64,000 bases of DNA from Adiantum capillus-veneris. Taxonomy: Eukaryota; Streptophyta; Polypodiopsida; Polypodiales; Pteridaceae. Below, one piece after another: positions 31,743 to 41,879 of the stretch. Within the stretch, counting starts at the first letter, position 1. Each line of letters opens with the position of its first letter. The DNA lies in the NCBI GenBank assembly GCA_014529385.2, contig CM043947.1, forward strand, positions 129,322,391 through 129,386,390. Direction: 5' to 3'. A model generated the notes under the pieces. That model searched no databases, was not told where the DNA came from, and worked only from the letters and a program-made list of their open reading frames with translations. The position numbers and the translations under genes are program-made.

Positions 31743-32091
31743 TGTCACATGCGCACTCCACTTGCCCCACGTGGACACGCTTCTACCATAGTCTAGCATC
31801 AGTTGCACTCCTTGCATACCCTCTCTTGCACAAGAGAGTCAGTTAGCATGAGCATTTTCCAGAGCATATAACTTTTTTTCCCAAAATACACAATTTTTCA
31901 CTAATTTATTAATAAGTGATTTTTGTTGGAAAACTAGGTAGGGCAAACCTATAAATGAAGCCCCTTGGGCACCAGTAGAAGGCAGATCACCTGGGAGCCA
32001 GTAGGAGCACAAGACATACTAGCTTCAACCCAACGTTTTCTCACAAGAACTAATCTATGAAAGCCAACGTTTTCAGATCAGACCAGTCAGC
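31743..32091 (+). repeat. Element E 3' LTR part (U3 side)
   Basis: TGTCACATGCGCACTCC after the polypurine tract. TATA-like CCTATAAATGAAG at about 31948. Matches 30137-30290 downstream of that box, then breaks off at a gag coding sequence. Confidence 0.7.
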
Positions 32092-32096
32092 GTAAT

Positions 32097-32690
32097 TGGT
32101 ATCAAGCGTGGCAAGAGGCACAAATAGTCGTGCACCTAGAGGAAGCGGAGGAAGGCGTGCCCCTTTCTTTCAGTTGGGCCGACTTCCAAGACAAGCTCAA
32201 GGCGCAGTTCATGCCACCTCAATACCTAGCGCAGTTAAAGGAAGATTGGTGCAATCTCAAGCAAAATGCTACCCCAATCGTCTTTTTCTAACCGTGTTTT
32301 GCAGCTTGGCACCCAATTACGCAAAATTGGATGAGAAACGTAAAGAGGCTTTTATTTTCGGGTTGGACGAGTATATCAGGTTCGATGTCGAAGTCCTTGA
32401 CCCCATAGATCTCAACAAGGCGGTAGAGATTGCTCTCGCGCAAGAGATGAAGCACAACAAAGGAAAGCCCAAGGAGAACAAGTCTTCTCACAGTAATCTC
32501 AGACTCCTCAGAACCCACAGAACGGTAAGAAAAGTAAGAATGGTAAGAATGGTAACTCTTCTAGCCCATCTTCCTCTAATCCTTCGGAAAAGAACTCTCA
32601 AAATGAATCTAAGGGTAAAGCTAAAACACCTGCTAAACCTAAAGAAGAACCCCAGAAGAACCTAACAAAAGAAGCAGGGACACAAGGAGT
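32097..32690 (+). pseudogene. Ty3/gypsy gag fragment in intron 1
   Basis: Plus-strand frame from 32097: WYQAWQEAQIVVHLEEAEEG, FSWADFQDKLKAQFMPPQYL, then LKEDWCNLKQNATP. Then a shift into LDEKRKEAFIFGLDEYIRFD and VEIALAQEMKHNKGKPKEN. This is the retrotransposon Gag core (W-F-x-x-F-P-x-x). It lacks its N terminus and knuckle and is unlike the gag of A to D. It abuts the broken right LTR of E, so a deletion probably joined them. The TGGTATCAAGCG at its start is coding (WYQA), not a primer site. Confidence 0.72.
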
Positions 32691-34330
32691 GCAATTGATG
32701 CTAGACTATCGCAGCATAGTGCATGAGCACAGAGAGCAAACGAAGGAGATGGAGAGACACTAGGGGCAAGAGTAGACAAAGGAGCTAGAGAGACACGAGG
32801 GGCAAGAGGCTCTGTGGGAGTCTTCTTTGACAGGTACTTCTAGCAGAGTCAGATCAAAAGCTAAGAGATCCATAAGAAGAGGAGACACAGGAGACAAAGG
32901 TGCCTCTAGCTACCCTGTCTCTATCTCCAACTCGTGAGATGAGGTGCGTAGCTGACTAATAGCACATCTAATGCCATGTAATAGGTGGGTGTCCATATAC
33001 CTAAGGCGTGAGATGAACCCATCATTTGTCGCGCGTAGAAGATGGTCTCAATAAAAAGCCATCTTTGTCCCCAACCGTGTGGCAGGGACTGCCAAGTCCT
33101 TTAGAATCCAAAGAAATGAGATCACGTTAGATTATCTTGCTAATCTCTAAATGTGTGAGGGTGAGGGATAGTGCAACCAAGGAATACTCAAAAGGGGGCA
33201 AGTAGCCTGTCCATACTAATCCATGTAGCTCAAACCAAGATGATACCTATGCAAACCAACATGAAGTATCACGCTCACTGGCAAACTATCACAATGACTC
33301 AATGGCTAGTCATGTATATCTACCACAAAGGAGCTCGATGTGCTATGAATGAAAGACATTGATATAGCAAGAACCTCCACTACAATCGGCCGTGCCTCAG
33401 TTGTCAAATGATGGGTCACTTGAAGGATTTTCCCCGAGCTAGCAATAAAGAGAGTCGCAATCTTCTCAGCCACAACAGATCTTTGCTTAGCACGGGGCAC
33501 TCCATGCGAGCTGGACAAACATTAAAGGAGTCAAGAGTAAGCAGTAGACTAGTCAAAGTGGGCAGCAAAGACAAAGATAAGAGATAGGCAGGCAAGCAGC
33601 CATGGTAAGGAGAACCCTATCCTTATTTATAGACGGGTAGAGAGATAGTGTATTGAGGATGTGGAGCAGACTCCTTATAGGCCCCTGGTGAAAGGTTATC
33701 AGACCAAAGAGTCCGTCAGAGCAGCTGGACATGCTGGCAGAGCACAAAGATAGGCACTCACAGGCACTGAGGTGCCAGTCTTGATGCCCTTGAGCTGTCC
33801 AGACTCCAATTCAATCTTTTATTGGCTCTTGGAGATCCAGTCACAAGTCAGTGGTCACAGGTGCCTACCATTACACAAAACTCCCCAAAAATCATTCTTT
33901 TCCCCGTCTCCCCGATTCTGTTTCCATCATCAGTTCCCTCTCCATTTCCACTCCCTACAATTACTAAAAACTCCCCAAAAGTAGTGCCAATTCCACTTTT
34001 GGTTTCGTTCTTATTCTCATTTCCCCATTTCACATAACTATGCAAGTGCCTCTCCCTTTACGGACTATTGTGAGAAAGTTACGATACTGATTTTTCTCAA
34101 TTGATGAGGTTTGCATCGCCTTCAAATGTTCCTCTATCCATGTGATTGACTGCTCATTTCTATGGTTTAGGCCCATGAAAATCTCTTGCCACTCGATTGA
34201 GGTAGGGGCCACTGTGTGGACATCCTCATGCAGTATTCTCCTTCACAGGGCTTGATATTTTTAGTTCCAAAGAGCTCTTCCATGATCACATACAATTTAC
34301 AAACCATATATGAGATTCCCTAGACAAAGG
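32691..34330. other. Intronic sequence without recognisable genes
   Basis: Only short frames. 32700-32900 is rich in GAGACA/GAGGGGCAAGAG repeats. 33880-34020 has repeated CTCCCCAAAA motifs. The segment around 33050-33190 weakly resembles 34845-35000 (AAAAAGCCAT, AAATGTGAG/TG, CAACCAAGGA/CATCCAAGGA), suggesting two decayed copies of the same sequence. Confidence 0.4.
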
Positions 34331-34338
34331 TTACAAAC

Positions 34339-34510
34339 CATAGTTACAAGAAGTTGCCAATTTTAGGCTTCCGTTCCCCATTCCCATTCCAACTTCCCGT
34401 TTCGAATCCCCATTCCGTGTTTTAGACGTGAGTATCTGTATAACAGGGAATTGCCCGTTTCCGTTCCCCTTCCAGTTCCACATTCCGATTTTTCGTTCTA
34501 GGTAACAATG
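34339..34510. mobile_element. hAT-type MITE, copy 1
   Basis: 172 bp, beginning CATAGTTACAAG and ending GTAACAATG. The interior is full of TTCCCGTTCC/TTCCCCATTCC motifs and the shared core CCGTGTTT-AGACGTGAGTA. Flanks TTACAAAC (34331-34338) and TTGCAGAC (34511-34518) agree at 6 of 8 bases, differing by G/A transitions. They are read as a decayed 8-bp target duplication, the hAT length. No coding capacity. Confidence 0.72.
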
Positions 34511-34660
34511 TTGCAGACTATGATGCTTTATTGAAGCAGGCACTAGTGGAGGCCACAGACTTCATAGATAAAGGTTCCCTGTACAAAGGTTATAGGCTAT
34601 GATGCTTTACTAGACCAAGCACTAGTGGAGACCAAAGACTTCATAGACCATGTTCTTGAA
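34511..34660. repeat. Imperfect tandem repeat carrying the MITE empty site
   Basis: TATGATGCTTTATTGAAGCAG... (34519) recurs as TATGATGCTTTACTAGACCAAG (34599), followed by CACTAGTGGAG and CAAAGACTTCATAGA in both. The sequence before the second unit (CCCTGTACAAAGGTTATAGG) matches the left flank of MITE copy 1 (CCCTAGACAAAGGTTACAAA). Confidence 0.75.
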
Positions 34661-35441
34661 TTTTCTTGAGGCACAGCACATGGGCTTCTTAGTCCAATAT
34701 CTTCGCTACGGAGTTAATCAAGTGTATCTACATGTCTCTCTCTGCAATTGATGAGGGAGGTGCAAAGCTGTCCTATGAAACCAAGCCCGTGAGCCGTGAA
34801 TCCATGTCTCGGCAGAAAAAATAAGGCCATCCTTAGTAATGTGAAGAAAATGCACTTTGTAAAAAGCCATTTTGTTCCCAACTCTCAAGAAGGAGTCACC
34901 CACGTCCTCTCTATATCAAGTTGCAGAAGATCTTATCCAAGAGTCTTGTTGATTTTTGAACAAGGAAATGTGAGCGATGGTGCATCCAAGGAGATTAGGA
35001 GTACTAAAAGTTTGGCAAGTTGTTTATAGCAAAGCCATAAAAGTGATACCAGGCTGACATTTGTGCATACCAACACCTCTCCCCATGGTTGCCAATCTAG
35101 CATCTCAATGACTTGGAAGCTCCCACAAGAGCTTGTGTAGCTCCCAATTCTTCTCTAACGACCTCATACGGCCCTACGGCCTTCTATTGAACCATCTTGG
35201 ACATCATAGTGACTATCCATCATACATTCGACTATAAAAATTGCAACGGTAGCAACTACGCCCCCAAATCTGTATCCCATACAATAATGAGGATATCACC
35301 AATGCATCCAAGAACCGTAGGCTCCTTGAAATATACCAATGACCACATCCAATCCAAGCATATCCGTGTGTTCCTCCGAAGCTGCTGCCTCTTGCATAGA
35401 GAAAGACTAATGCCCTCGCCCACTATGCTGTGGCATTAAAC

Positions 35442-35614
35442 CATAGTAACAGGGAATGGCCGTTTTCAGGTCTCCGTTCCCCGTTCCCATTCCAAGTTCC
35501 CGTTCCGAATCCCCGTTCCGTGTTTCAAACGTGAGTACCCGTAACAGGGAATGGCATTTTGTTCCACGTTCCCGTTCCCCATTCCCGTTCCGGTTTCCCA
35601 TTCTGGTAACTATG
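35442..35614. mobile_element. hAT-type MITE, copy 2
   Basis: 173 bp, CATAGTAACAGGG to GTAACTATG, same family and orientation as copy 1 (CCGTGTTTCAAACGTGAGTA core). Perfect 8-bp target duplication CATTAAAC at 35434-35441 and 35615-35622. Inserted in a degenerate gypsy pol sequence. Confidence 0.85.
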
Positions 35615-35622
35615 CATTAAAC

Positions 35623-35860
35623 TTCATCCCTCATGAGTGTGTTTGTATGAATCCCGCCAAGGTAGACAAAATTAGCCACATTTGAAGAACGTGCATAAAA
35701 TGAGGAGCTTATTGGGCTTGCATACCTGTTAAAGGAGGCTTACCAAGATCTTTGCAAAGATTTCTTCACTGTTGCATGCCCTTACAAAGAAAGGATTACA
35801 TTCATTTAATTCGATAAGAGGCATTGTTGGCGCATGTGATAGTATTCCTGCTAGGGAAAG
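35623..35860 (+). pseudogene. Ty3/gypsy pol relic in intron 1
   Basis: Plus-strand peptides CMNPAKVDKISH and, after a shift, RLTKIFAKISSLLHALTKKG match the connection between RT and RNase H (compare RFIRKFAKVASPLHTLTQKG in element A). Everything else has decayed. Interrupted at 35442-35614 by the MITE. Confidence 0.6.
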
Positions 35861-36106
35861 CCTCAAAAGATGTGAACAAATCGCAGTACTTCGTACTTGC
35901 TCACTAGTTTGGCATTGTTTGTTGTCTTCTCACTAGACCACAAATGGCTGGGCATAGCTTGCTTGAATACCAGAAAAATCAGCTGAAGCCCTAATCAACC
36001 ATTCAACTCGATCTTCAAAGACATATTAAGGTACTTAACGTGTTTAAATTACTCAAAACTAAAACATTAACCCTGGAACTCTCAGAAAATATGAGGGAGA
36101 ACCAAC

Positions 36107-36467
36107 CATCATAGCTGCTGCTGTCTTTACTCTGCTCCAAACGCCGCCGCATGTCGTAGGCACGAGAAGATACTTGCTTGAGAAGCGCATCTGAAGTGGA
36201 GGGGATCTGGCCATCCAAATGAAGCGCCTGCTCAACGTCAAGCTCGTCTTCATCATGCCCATCAGGATCGTCAAGGGGCCCTGGAGAAGCTGTCGAAGCT
36301 AGGCAGACCCATCTGGAAGGGCCTCTGAACGACTGATACGCAATCGATAAGCGGTGAGAGAGAAGAGAGCTTGCACGGACAAAAGAATGAGGTTTTGGAG
36401 CAGCTTCCACCCGCGATGGAAGGTCGCAAGGCAGCGAAATGCAATCAATTGGGGATGCGAGCGCCAT
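36107..36467 (-). CDS. DUF3110-like gene, exon 1 with plastid transit-like leader
   Basis: Starts at ATG 36467 (MALASPIDCISLPCDLPSR) and runs 120 codons plus one base to donor GTTGGT. The first about 60 residues are Ser/Arg-rich with few acidic residues, like a chloroplast transit peptide. Then an acidic stretch (DDPDGHDEDELDVEQALHL) and IPSTSDALLKQVSSRAYDMR, and the exon ends KDSSSYD. The open frame extends upstream through a His-Thr run made by the (AC)n repeat, so the internal Met is preferred. Joined to exons 2 to 5 it gives 255 residues. It is the only gene here whose exons join cleanly. Its role is inferred only as a plastid protein of unknown function. Confidence 0.65.
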
Positions 36468-36491
36468 TACAGGTCTGCTCTGTGCGTGCGT

Positions 36492-36492
<1 letters not shown>

Positions 36493-36557
<65 letters not shown>
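36493..36557. repeat. (TG/AC)n and (GA/CT)n microsatellite in the 5' leader of the DUF3110-like gene
   Basis: About 23 TG units followed by about 10 GA units, 26 bp upstream of the start codon on the minus strand (read as CT then CA). Probably 5' untranslated region or core promoter. Confidence 0.85.
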
Positions 36558-36558
<1 letters not shown>

Positions 36559-36559
36559 G

Positions 36560-38606
36560 CCTCTCGAGTCTCGAACGCACGTCGTTGACGGTTGGAGTAA
36601 CAGATATTTCTCAAACTCTTCGTTGTATTAAAACATGTGGGCACGTGGCCACGAAGTGAGAAGAAGAGGAGAAGCTTTGTAATTTTCATCATGGCTTAGG
36701 TCAATGGTCATAAGCTATTTGGCACAAAGGGTGTTCTACATAGATGCTTGACGCTGAATTGGCGCACGAAGGGCGTAAAAAATGGTCCCCATCCAAGGGC
36801 ACAGTGCGACAAAGTGACCGGTTTGTTGTTTACATTAGGCATATGAGGTGCTCAAGAAGAGGCGCCAGAGAGAAGCTTGTTACTCAATGGAAGCATCCAA
36901 ACTCACTATTGTGCACTATCTTAGTGTCAAGAGCTCAAGAAGACATGAAGGATTTATGAAAGTGGTACTTACGTTACGCAATAGGGCCAAGGAACAAAAG
37001 CTTTAGCAGATATAACTCCATTTAAACATGGGAGTCCCCCATATTGCAAGAACGGTTAGCGGGGGTCTATAAAGGCAAGCTAAGTGAACAAAAATTTGTG
37101 GTGAATCGTTTTGTCAAGCTATGGTGGTGAGAGTAGTACATAGACAACACATTCTTAAGTCCCCTTGCAAAGCAATGTGTCTATGTCATCCCAAGGTGAG
37201 GAGGTCTTGTACTCCTCAAAATTATGTGCGCTAAATAGTCCACAAAGTTTTAAAACGACCTACATATGTGTGCAAGTCCAGAATTTTTCAAAATGTATCA
37301 ATACCCCCCACATAAAAAATAAAATCTTTATCTGCAAGATTGAGCTTTCAACCATAAAAGTGTGCTTTTTGGAAAGGTCTCATCAAGAGCTTTGAGTTGA
37401 TACCCACATTGTATAGCTTGCCACCATGCAAACAACATAACCTCAGCAAGGTGTTACATTATCACTACCACATCAACAATCATCGTGTCATCATTGCCAT
37501 GTCGTAAGTTCACACATCGTCACTAAAATGTCACAAAAAATTCCACGTCATTTGATGACATTTCCCGAATAAAGGCTAAACGCATTGCAAAAACACACAA
37601 CAACACAAGATAGCTTAGCAAACTTATTAGGCAAACAAAACATGTAGACCTAGAACCTACACTATGCACCTAGGTCACCCTTGAGTTCAGAGGGAGAAAG
37701 TAACCCCCAATGCCTCCTCATGTACGAAAATGATAACCATTAAGGGCTACATCACACACCTTGGTTTGTACCCCTGGATGGCATTCTCATATTTAAAGTC
37801 AAATCGCCTATCAGCGTACATAATTTGTAAGGTAGTGGTACATGGATCATGGCAATGCAGATCTACAAACATGGATCTACCATTTCTTTTTCATGGTTCT
37901 CTCTTTATTTTTATTTTTCTCTTTGTAGATATGAAGAGGCCATTCTTGGTATCGAGGACATCCATGCAATTATTAGATAGTTCATGCACATAGCTTGTTA
38001 CTTAGATAGGGGGGTGAGAGCTTAAGAGAAGGATACTCATAAGGACAAAAAGTCCTAAATCAGCTAAGGTCTATCTGAGGGTTTTTGACCCCAAGACCTA
38101 TTGTTCGAGAAGGAACTAGGATAACCAATCTACCACTCTTTGGCCTCATGGAAATGAGACCCTAAATCAACTTTTCCAAGTATTGCTACTCAAGATAATT
38201 TTTAAGTCCTAGTGTGCCGAGCAGCAGGAACAAGAGCTTTGCATCCCATTCATCAACAAAACTGACATCCCTGTTGATGCTTCTACAAAAGCAACCACTC
38301 GATAGCAGTAGCAACAACTATGCTTCTCTACAAATCAACATTAGCATCAGACACAACGGGCCATCCCCATCCATGCATATCACGTTGTAGCAAAAGATAA
38401 TTGTTAAAAACAAGGTTGCCAGTATCTTGCCAATGATGGCACTTTCGAAAAAGGAGAAGTCTTCATCTTCACAAGAAAGAAGCAACAACAAAACAATCTT
38501 TGACACCACTTCACGTGAGAGAGAGAGAGAGAGAGAGAGAACCTTCTATTGTGGCTTAAATGGATTTGCCTACTTCTTGCTCAGTTTAGGATACACATGG
38601 AATCGC

Positions 38607-38686
<80 letters not shown>

Positions 38687-39887
38687 CTTCTACACCGGGT
38701 TAGACAGATCTACCCTCAGTGCGATTGCTTTGGAATCTTTATTCTTGCTAGTGAGAGCTCAAATAGTGTGCCATAATTACTTTGTAGGGAATAGTTCAAT
38801 TGCAATCACATTCGTACAGCAAATCATTCTTGAATATGCTTTAATGGAAGGATAGTAATGTACCTGTATTTTGTGTCAAAATTGATCCCAAAGCACGTGT
38901 AAAAGTTCTCAATCGTCCATACCTCACAAGAATGAAAAATCAGATTTTAGCTGATGTCGATAGTTATAAACATTTTCATCTACACATTGTGTGCTTGCAT
39001 GCCATGCCTGCAATAAAAAACAAAAATTTTATGATGGTATGGCGGGGTGGTGTCACCGTTCTCCCCCAGTTATTATAAACCGTAGAGAACATGTGCTTCC
39101 CCTGTATACTTTTTTTCGTCCTCCAAATTTGGAGGATTACGATATGCTTCTCCTTGAGTGTTGAAGGGTCACATTTGTTTCTCCTCTAGTATAGGAGGGT
39201 TGCTTTTCATTTCGGGTCTATAATGCTTGAAAAGAGATTCATTACCTTCTGGTTTTCAAAAATGGTGGCATCTTAAGCTATCCCTTTCTGTCATATTTTA
39301 TAGAAGTTGAGTTCCATGAGACCACATTCCAAAGTTCTTTTTGGTCTTGTCTTGTAGTCATTGCATTCCAAAAGACCACTTTCTACAAACAAATCTTTGG
39401 GCTTGAGAGAAACCCTCTCTTTTCATCAATTGAAGTAACCCTTGTCCTATTTCTCAACAACCCTTCACTAGCTATCTCATCTTGGCTCAACCCATGTCAA
39501 CATCTTGTGTGATGCCACATGCCTTCAAGATTGATTTGAAGAAGCGCCCTTTGCGTGCGTCCTTGGAAAATGGCCCAGAGCTTCTTGGCCTTGGACATGC
39601 TTTGCATATCCTACAATCCATTCATCTCAAGGGATCTCAGATGACATCCGCCACAAGAAGCTTATCAAAAACCTAAATTGTTTGTTCCTAATTCTGGGGA
39701 AACCCTCATATAAAAGAGCTCCAAGAATGATAATATGATCATCCATACAATTTTGACAATATCCCAAAGACTAATACATTCCATCCATCAATGGGCCACA
39801 ATACCATAGATCTTTGGTTTCTCAACATGTTTGCAGCAAAGAAATGGCATCTTGAAAGATGGGCAACTCATTCCTTAGACTAAAGGA
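36560..39887. other. Intergenic sequence, no gene recognised
   Basis: Short chance frames only. Contains (GA)n at 38516-38541 and a long (GA)n at 38608-38684, flanked by similar sequence (GAACCTTCTA...), as if the two tracts are a local duplication. The 5' regulatory region of the minus-strand gene must lie just right of 36560, but I see no specific motif. Confidence 0.5.
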
Positions 39888-40236
39888 TGTTGAGACATCA
39901 AGCTCAACATGTATGAATCCCAGATGACTATCACCGAGAGTCATCACATCATTGGCATGCCTTGGTGGATACACATATCTTTGGTAGTGATATTACAGCT
40001 ATATTACACTCATTTGTTCTACTTACCGGAGTGATGACACACTTATCCATTCACCTCACTCACTAGCGGTTCATACTAGACCGTTGTACTAGTTTCCCTT
40101 TAAGTTGTTATTTTTTCCCTATGTTTCTTTTGTAGACCTCTTATCTTGAGTTAGTAAAAAAGAAGAAGGACATGGTTTGTCTCCATATATGTGAGTGTGT
40201 GTGTTCTTGCAAGAGCTCAAACCCTCTCTCTTAACA
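39888..40236 (+). repeat. Copia 5' LTR (left boundary inferred)
   Basis: Ends CTCTTAACA right before a primer site. The only good start upstream is TGTTGAGACATCAAG at 39888, a common Ty1/copia LTR opening, giving 349 bp. The partner LTR was not found, so the left end is tentative. Confidence 0.55.
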
Positions 40237-40248
40237 TGGTATCAGAGC
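40237..40248 (+). other. Copia primer binding site (iMet)
   Basis: TGGTATCAGAGC immediately after TTAACA. Confidence 0.92.
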
Positions 40249-40651
40249 TTGGTTGTGTCTGAGGAGCTTGGAGCAGCAAGCAAGAGCAATAGAGGAAGCA
40301 GTCTCGGGATTCTCGCGAGCTATTGTCAAATGATCTACAATTGAGGTGATTTCTTTTTGGGATATTGTGCATCTTGGGATTCTATACAATCCTATGATTG
40401 TGCAACTAGACCTCCATTTGGGCATTTCAGTCCCCATTTTGGAGTTGGAGTGCGTTCGCATGTAGGAACACTAAGATTTGAGATTCTGCAGATCTACATT
40501 TTGGTGGTGCAAAAAGCTCCACTTTGAATGCAGTGTTCAAAAATATTGTTTGGCACTGTGAAACAAGTTTATGTACATATATTGTGGTTTTGGGTGTGGT
40601 AAGTGACTATTTTTAGTAGGCTACTCAGTGACTCATTGAAGGGTTGAAAAC

Positions 40652-41820
40652 ATGTCGTCTAACAATGTTGAACTTAACCAGATTGTCAATGAGAAGTTGG
40701 ATAAGAACAACTTCCATGCTTGGAAGTTTAGAATGAAAAATCTCCTTATGGATAAAGGCTATTGAGAGTACATTGATAGAGAACATGAGACAACACCAAT
40801 GTTACCAAAGGAAGGTGCAAGTGCTGCGCAGATAAAGATTTTTAAAGATTGGAATCAGGGAACAAGGCCATGTATTTGCTTTTGGTGAGTGTGCATGACA
40901 CTATGATCGGGCACATATAATGCTCACACCCCTAAGGAGGCTCGGGGTGCCTTATTGTTGTTGGATGGGACCAACACAAAAGAAAGAAAGCTACATTTGA
41001 AGACTGAGTTGAATACATTATAGAAGAAAAACTTGTCTATCAATGACTACTCATTGAAGATACATAGCATATGTGAGTTGCTTGCATCAATTGGTGTTAT
41101 AGTTGATGATGATGATAAAGTGGAAGTATGTATCCAAGGTTTGGGTCCATAATATGAACAGTTTAAGACTGGTATCCATCTTCGAGAGAACATTCCATCA
41201 TTTATAGATTTAATGTTCTTACTGATCGTGGAAGAGAAAGAACTTAAGGAAGACTTCTCTACAATAGATAATAAAAACTTGTCTATCAGTGACTACTCAT
41301 TGAAGATACATAATATATGTGACTTGCTTGCATCAATTGGTGTTATAGTTGATGATGATGATAAAGTGGAAGTATGTATCCAAGGTTTGGGTCCATAATA
41401 CGAACAGTTTAAGACTGGTATCCATCTTCAAGAGAACATTCCATCATTTATAGATTTAATGTTCTTACTGATTGTGGAAGAGAAGAAACTTGAGGAAGAC
41501 TTCTCTACACATGGTAGAAATAATTTTGAACAGGTCCTCTTCAACAACAGAGGAAGAGGAAGAAGATGTGGTACAGGTCATGGAGAACATCGAGGAAGAG
41601 ACAACCACCAAGCACAATAGCAGAATAACAATCAAAGACAGAACAAAGGTGGTTGAAGAGGTTGTGGAAATGCATAGCGTAATAATACTAGTCAAGATGG
41701 AAATGTAGTATGCTAGAATTGTGGGAGACATGGTCACTTTGAATGTGACTGTCCAAACAGGAGACAAAAAAATAATTATGCAACCACTAGCAGGAATGTA
41801 GATGAACCTGGGAGGCTATT
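40652..41820 (+). pseudogene. Ty1/copia gag (broken)
   Basis: ATG 40652: MSSNNVELNQIVNEKLDKNN, WKFRMKNLLMDKGY, a stop, then YIDREHETTPMLPKEGASAA. The middle region carries SIGVIVDDDDKVEVCIQGLG and ENIPSFIDLMFLLIVEEKEL twice because of a 246-bp in-frame duplication. A CCHC knuckle (NCGRHGHFECDC, first Cys before a stop) lies at about 41706-41750. Typical copia Gag order. Several stops and shifts. Confidence 0.8.
41027..41518 (+). repeat. In-frame 246-bp tandem duplication in copia gag
   Basis: AACTTGTCTATCAATGACTA at 41030 recurs with one change at 41276. The period is 246 bp (82 codons). Copies are nearly identical through CTACAAT/CTACACA, so the duplication is younger than most other lesions. 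Confidence 0.9.
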
Positions 41821-41879
41821 TCTGGTGAAGCACATACTGAATACTATGTCTGCAAATGTGGAAAAATCTAGTGATAATG

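Larger units (their letters stand above)
30137..32091 (+). mobile_element. LTR element E with two incomplete LTRs and little coding capacity
   Basis: The left LTR part 30137-31039 ends TTACA before a primer site. The right LTR part starts at 31743 (TGTCACATGCGC) after polypurine tract ACAGGGGGGGA. The two share only about 150 bp (CCTATAAATGAAGCCCCTTG to GATCAGACCAGTC). The left copy lacks everything upstream of the TATA-like box, and the right copy lacks everything after about 32091, including the long (CT)n. The internal 700 bp encodes only short pieces (MDLPDPIYIAMSSKEDRHRI). Probably a non-autonomous or deleted element. Confidence 0.72.
29852..36106 (-). other. Intron 1 (6.25 kb) of the DUF3110-like gene, packed with mobile elements
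   Basis: Donor GTTGGT (36106-36101) and acceptor AATAG (ending 29852). The phase-1 junction (GAT G / TG CTG) restores Asp-Val-Leu-Glu. It contains LTR element E (30137-32091), a gag fragment (32097-32690), two hAT-type MITEs and a gypsy pol relic. The other introns of the gene are 86, 140 and 110 bp, so the expansion is confined to this one. Confidence 0.6.

Noticed and set aside
32093-32110. TGGTATCAAGCG as a primer binding site
   Set aside because: It codes for WYQA at the start of a gag core, and no LTR end directly precedes it in the correct family.
36468-36692. Upstream extension of the exon 1 frame as part of the protein
   Set aside because: It runs through the (AC)n repeat (His-Thr run) and has no transit-peptide character. 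ATG 36467 gives a typical plastid leader.
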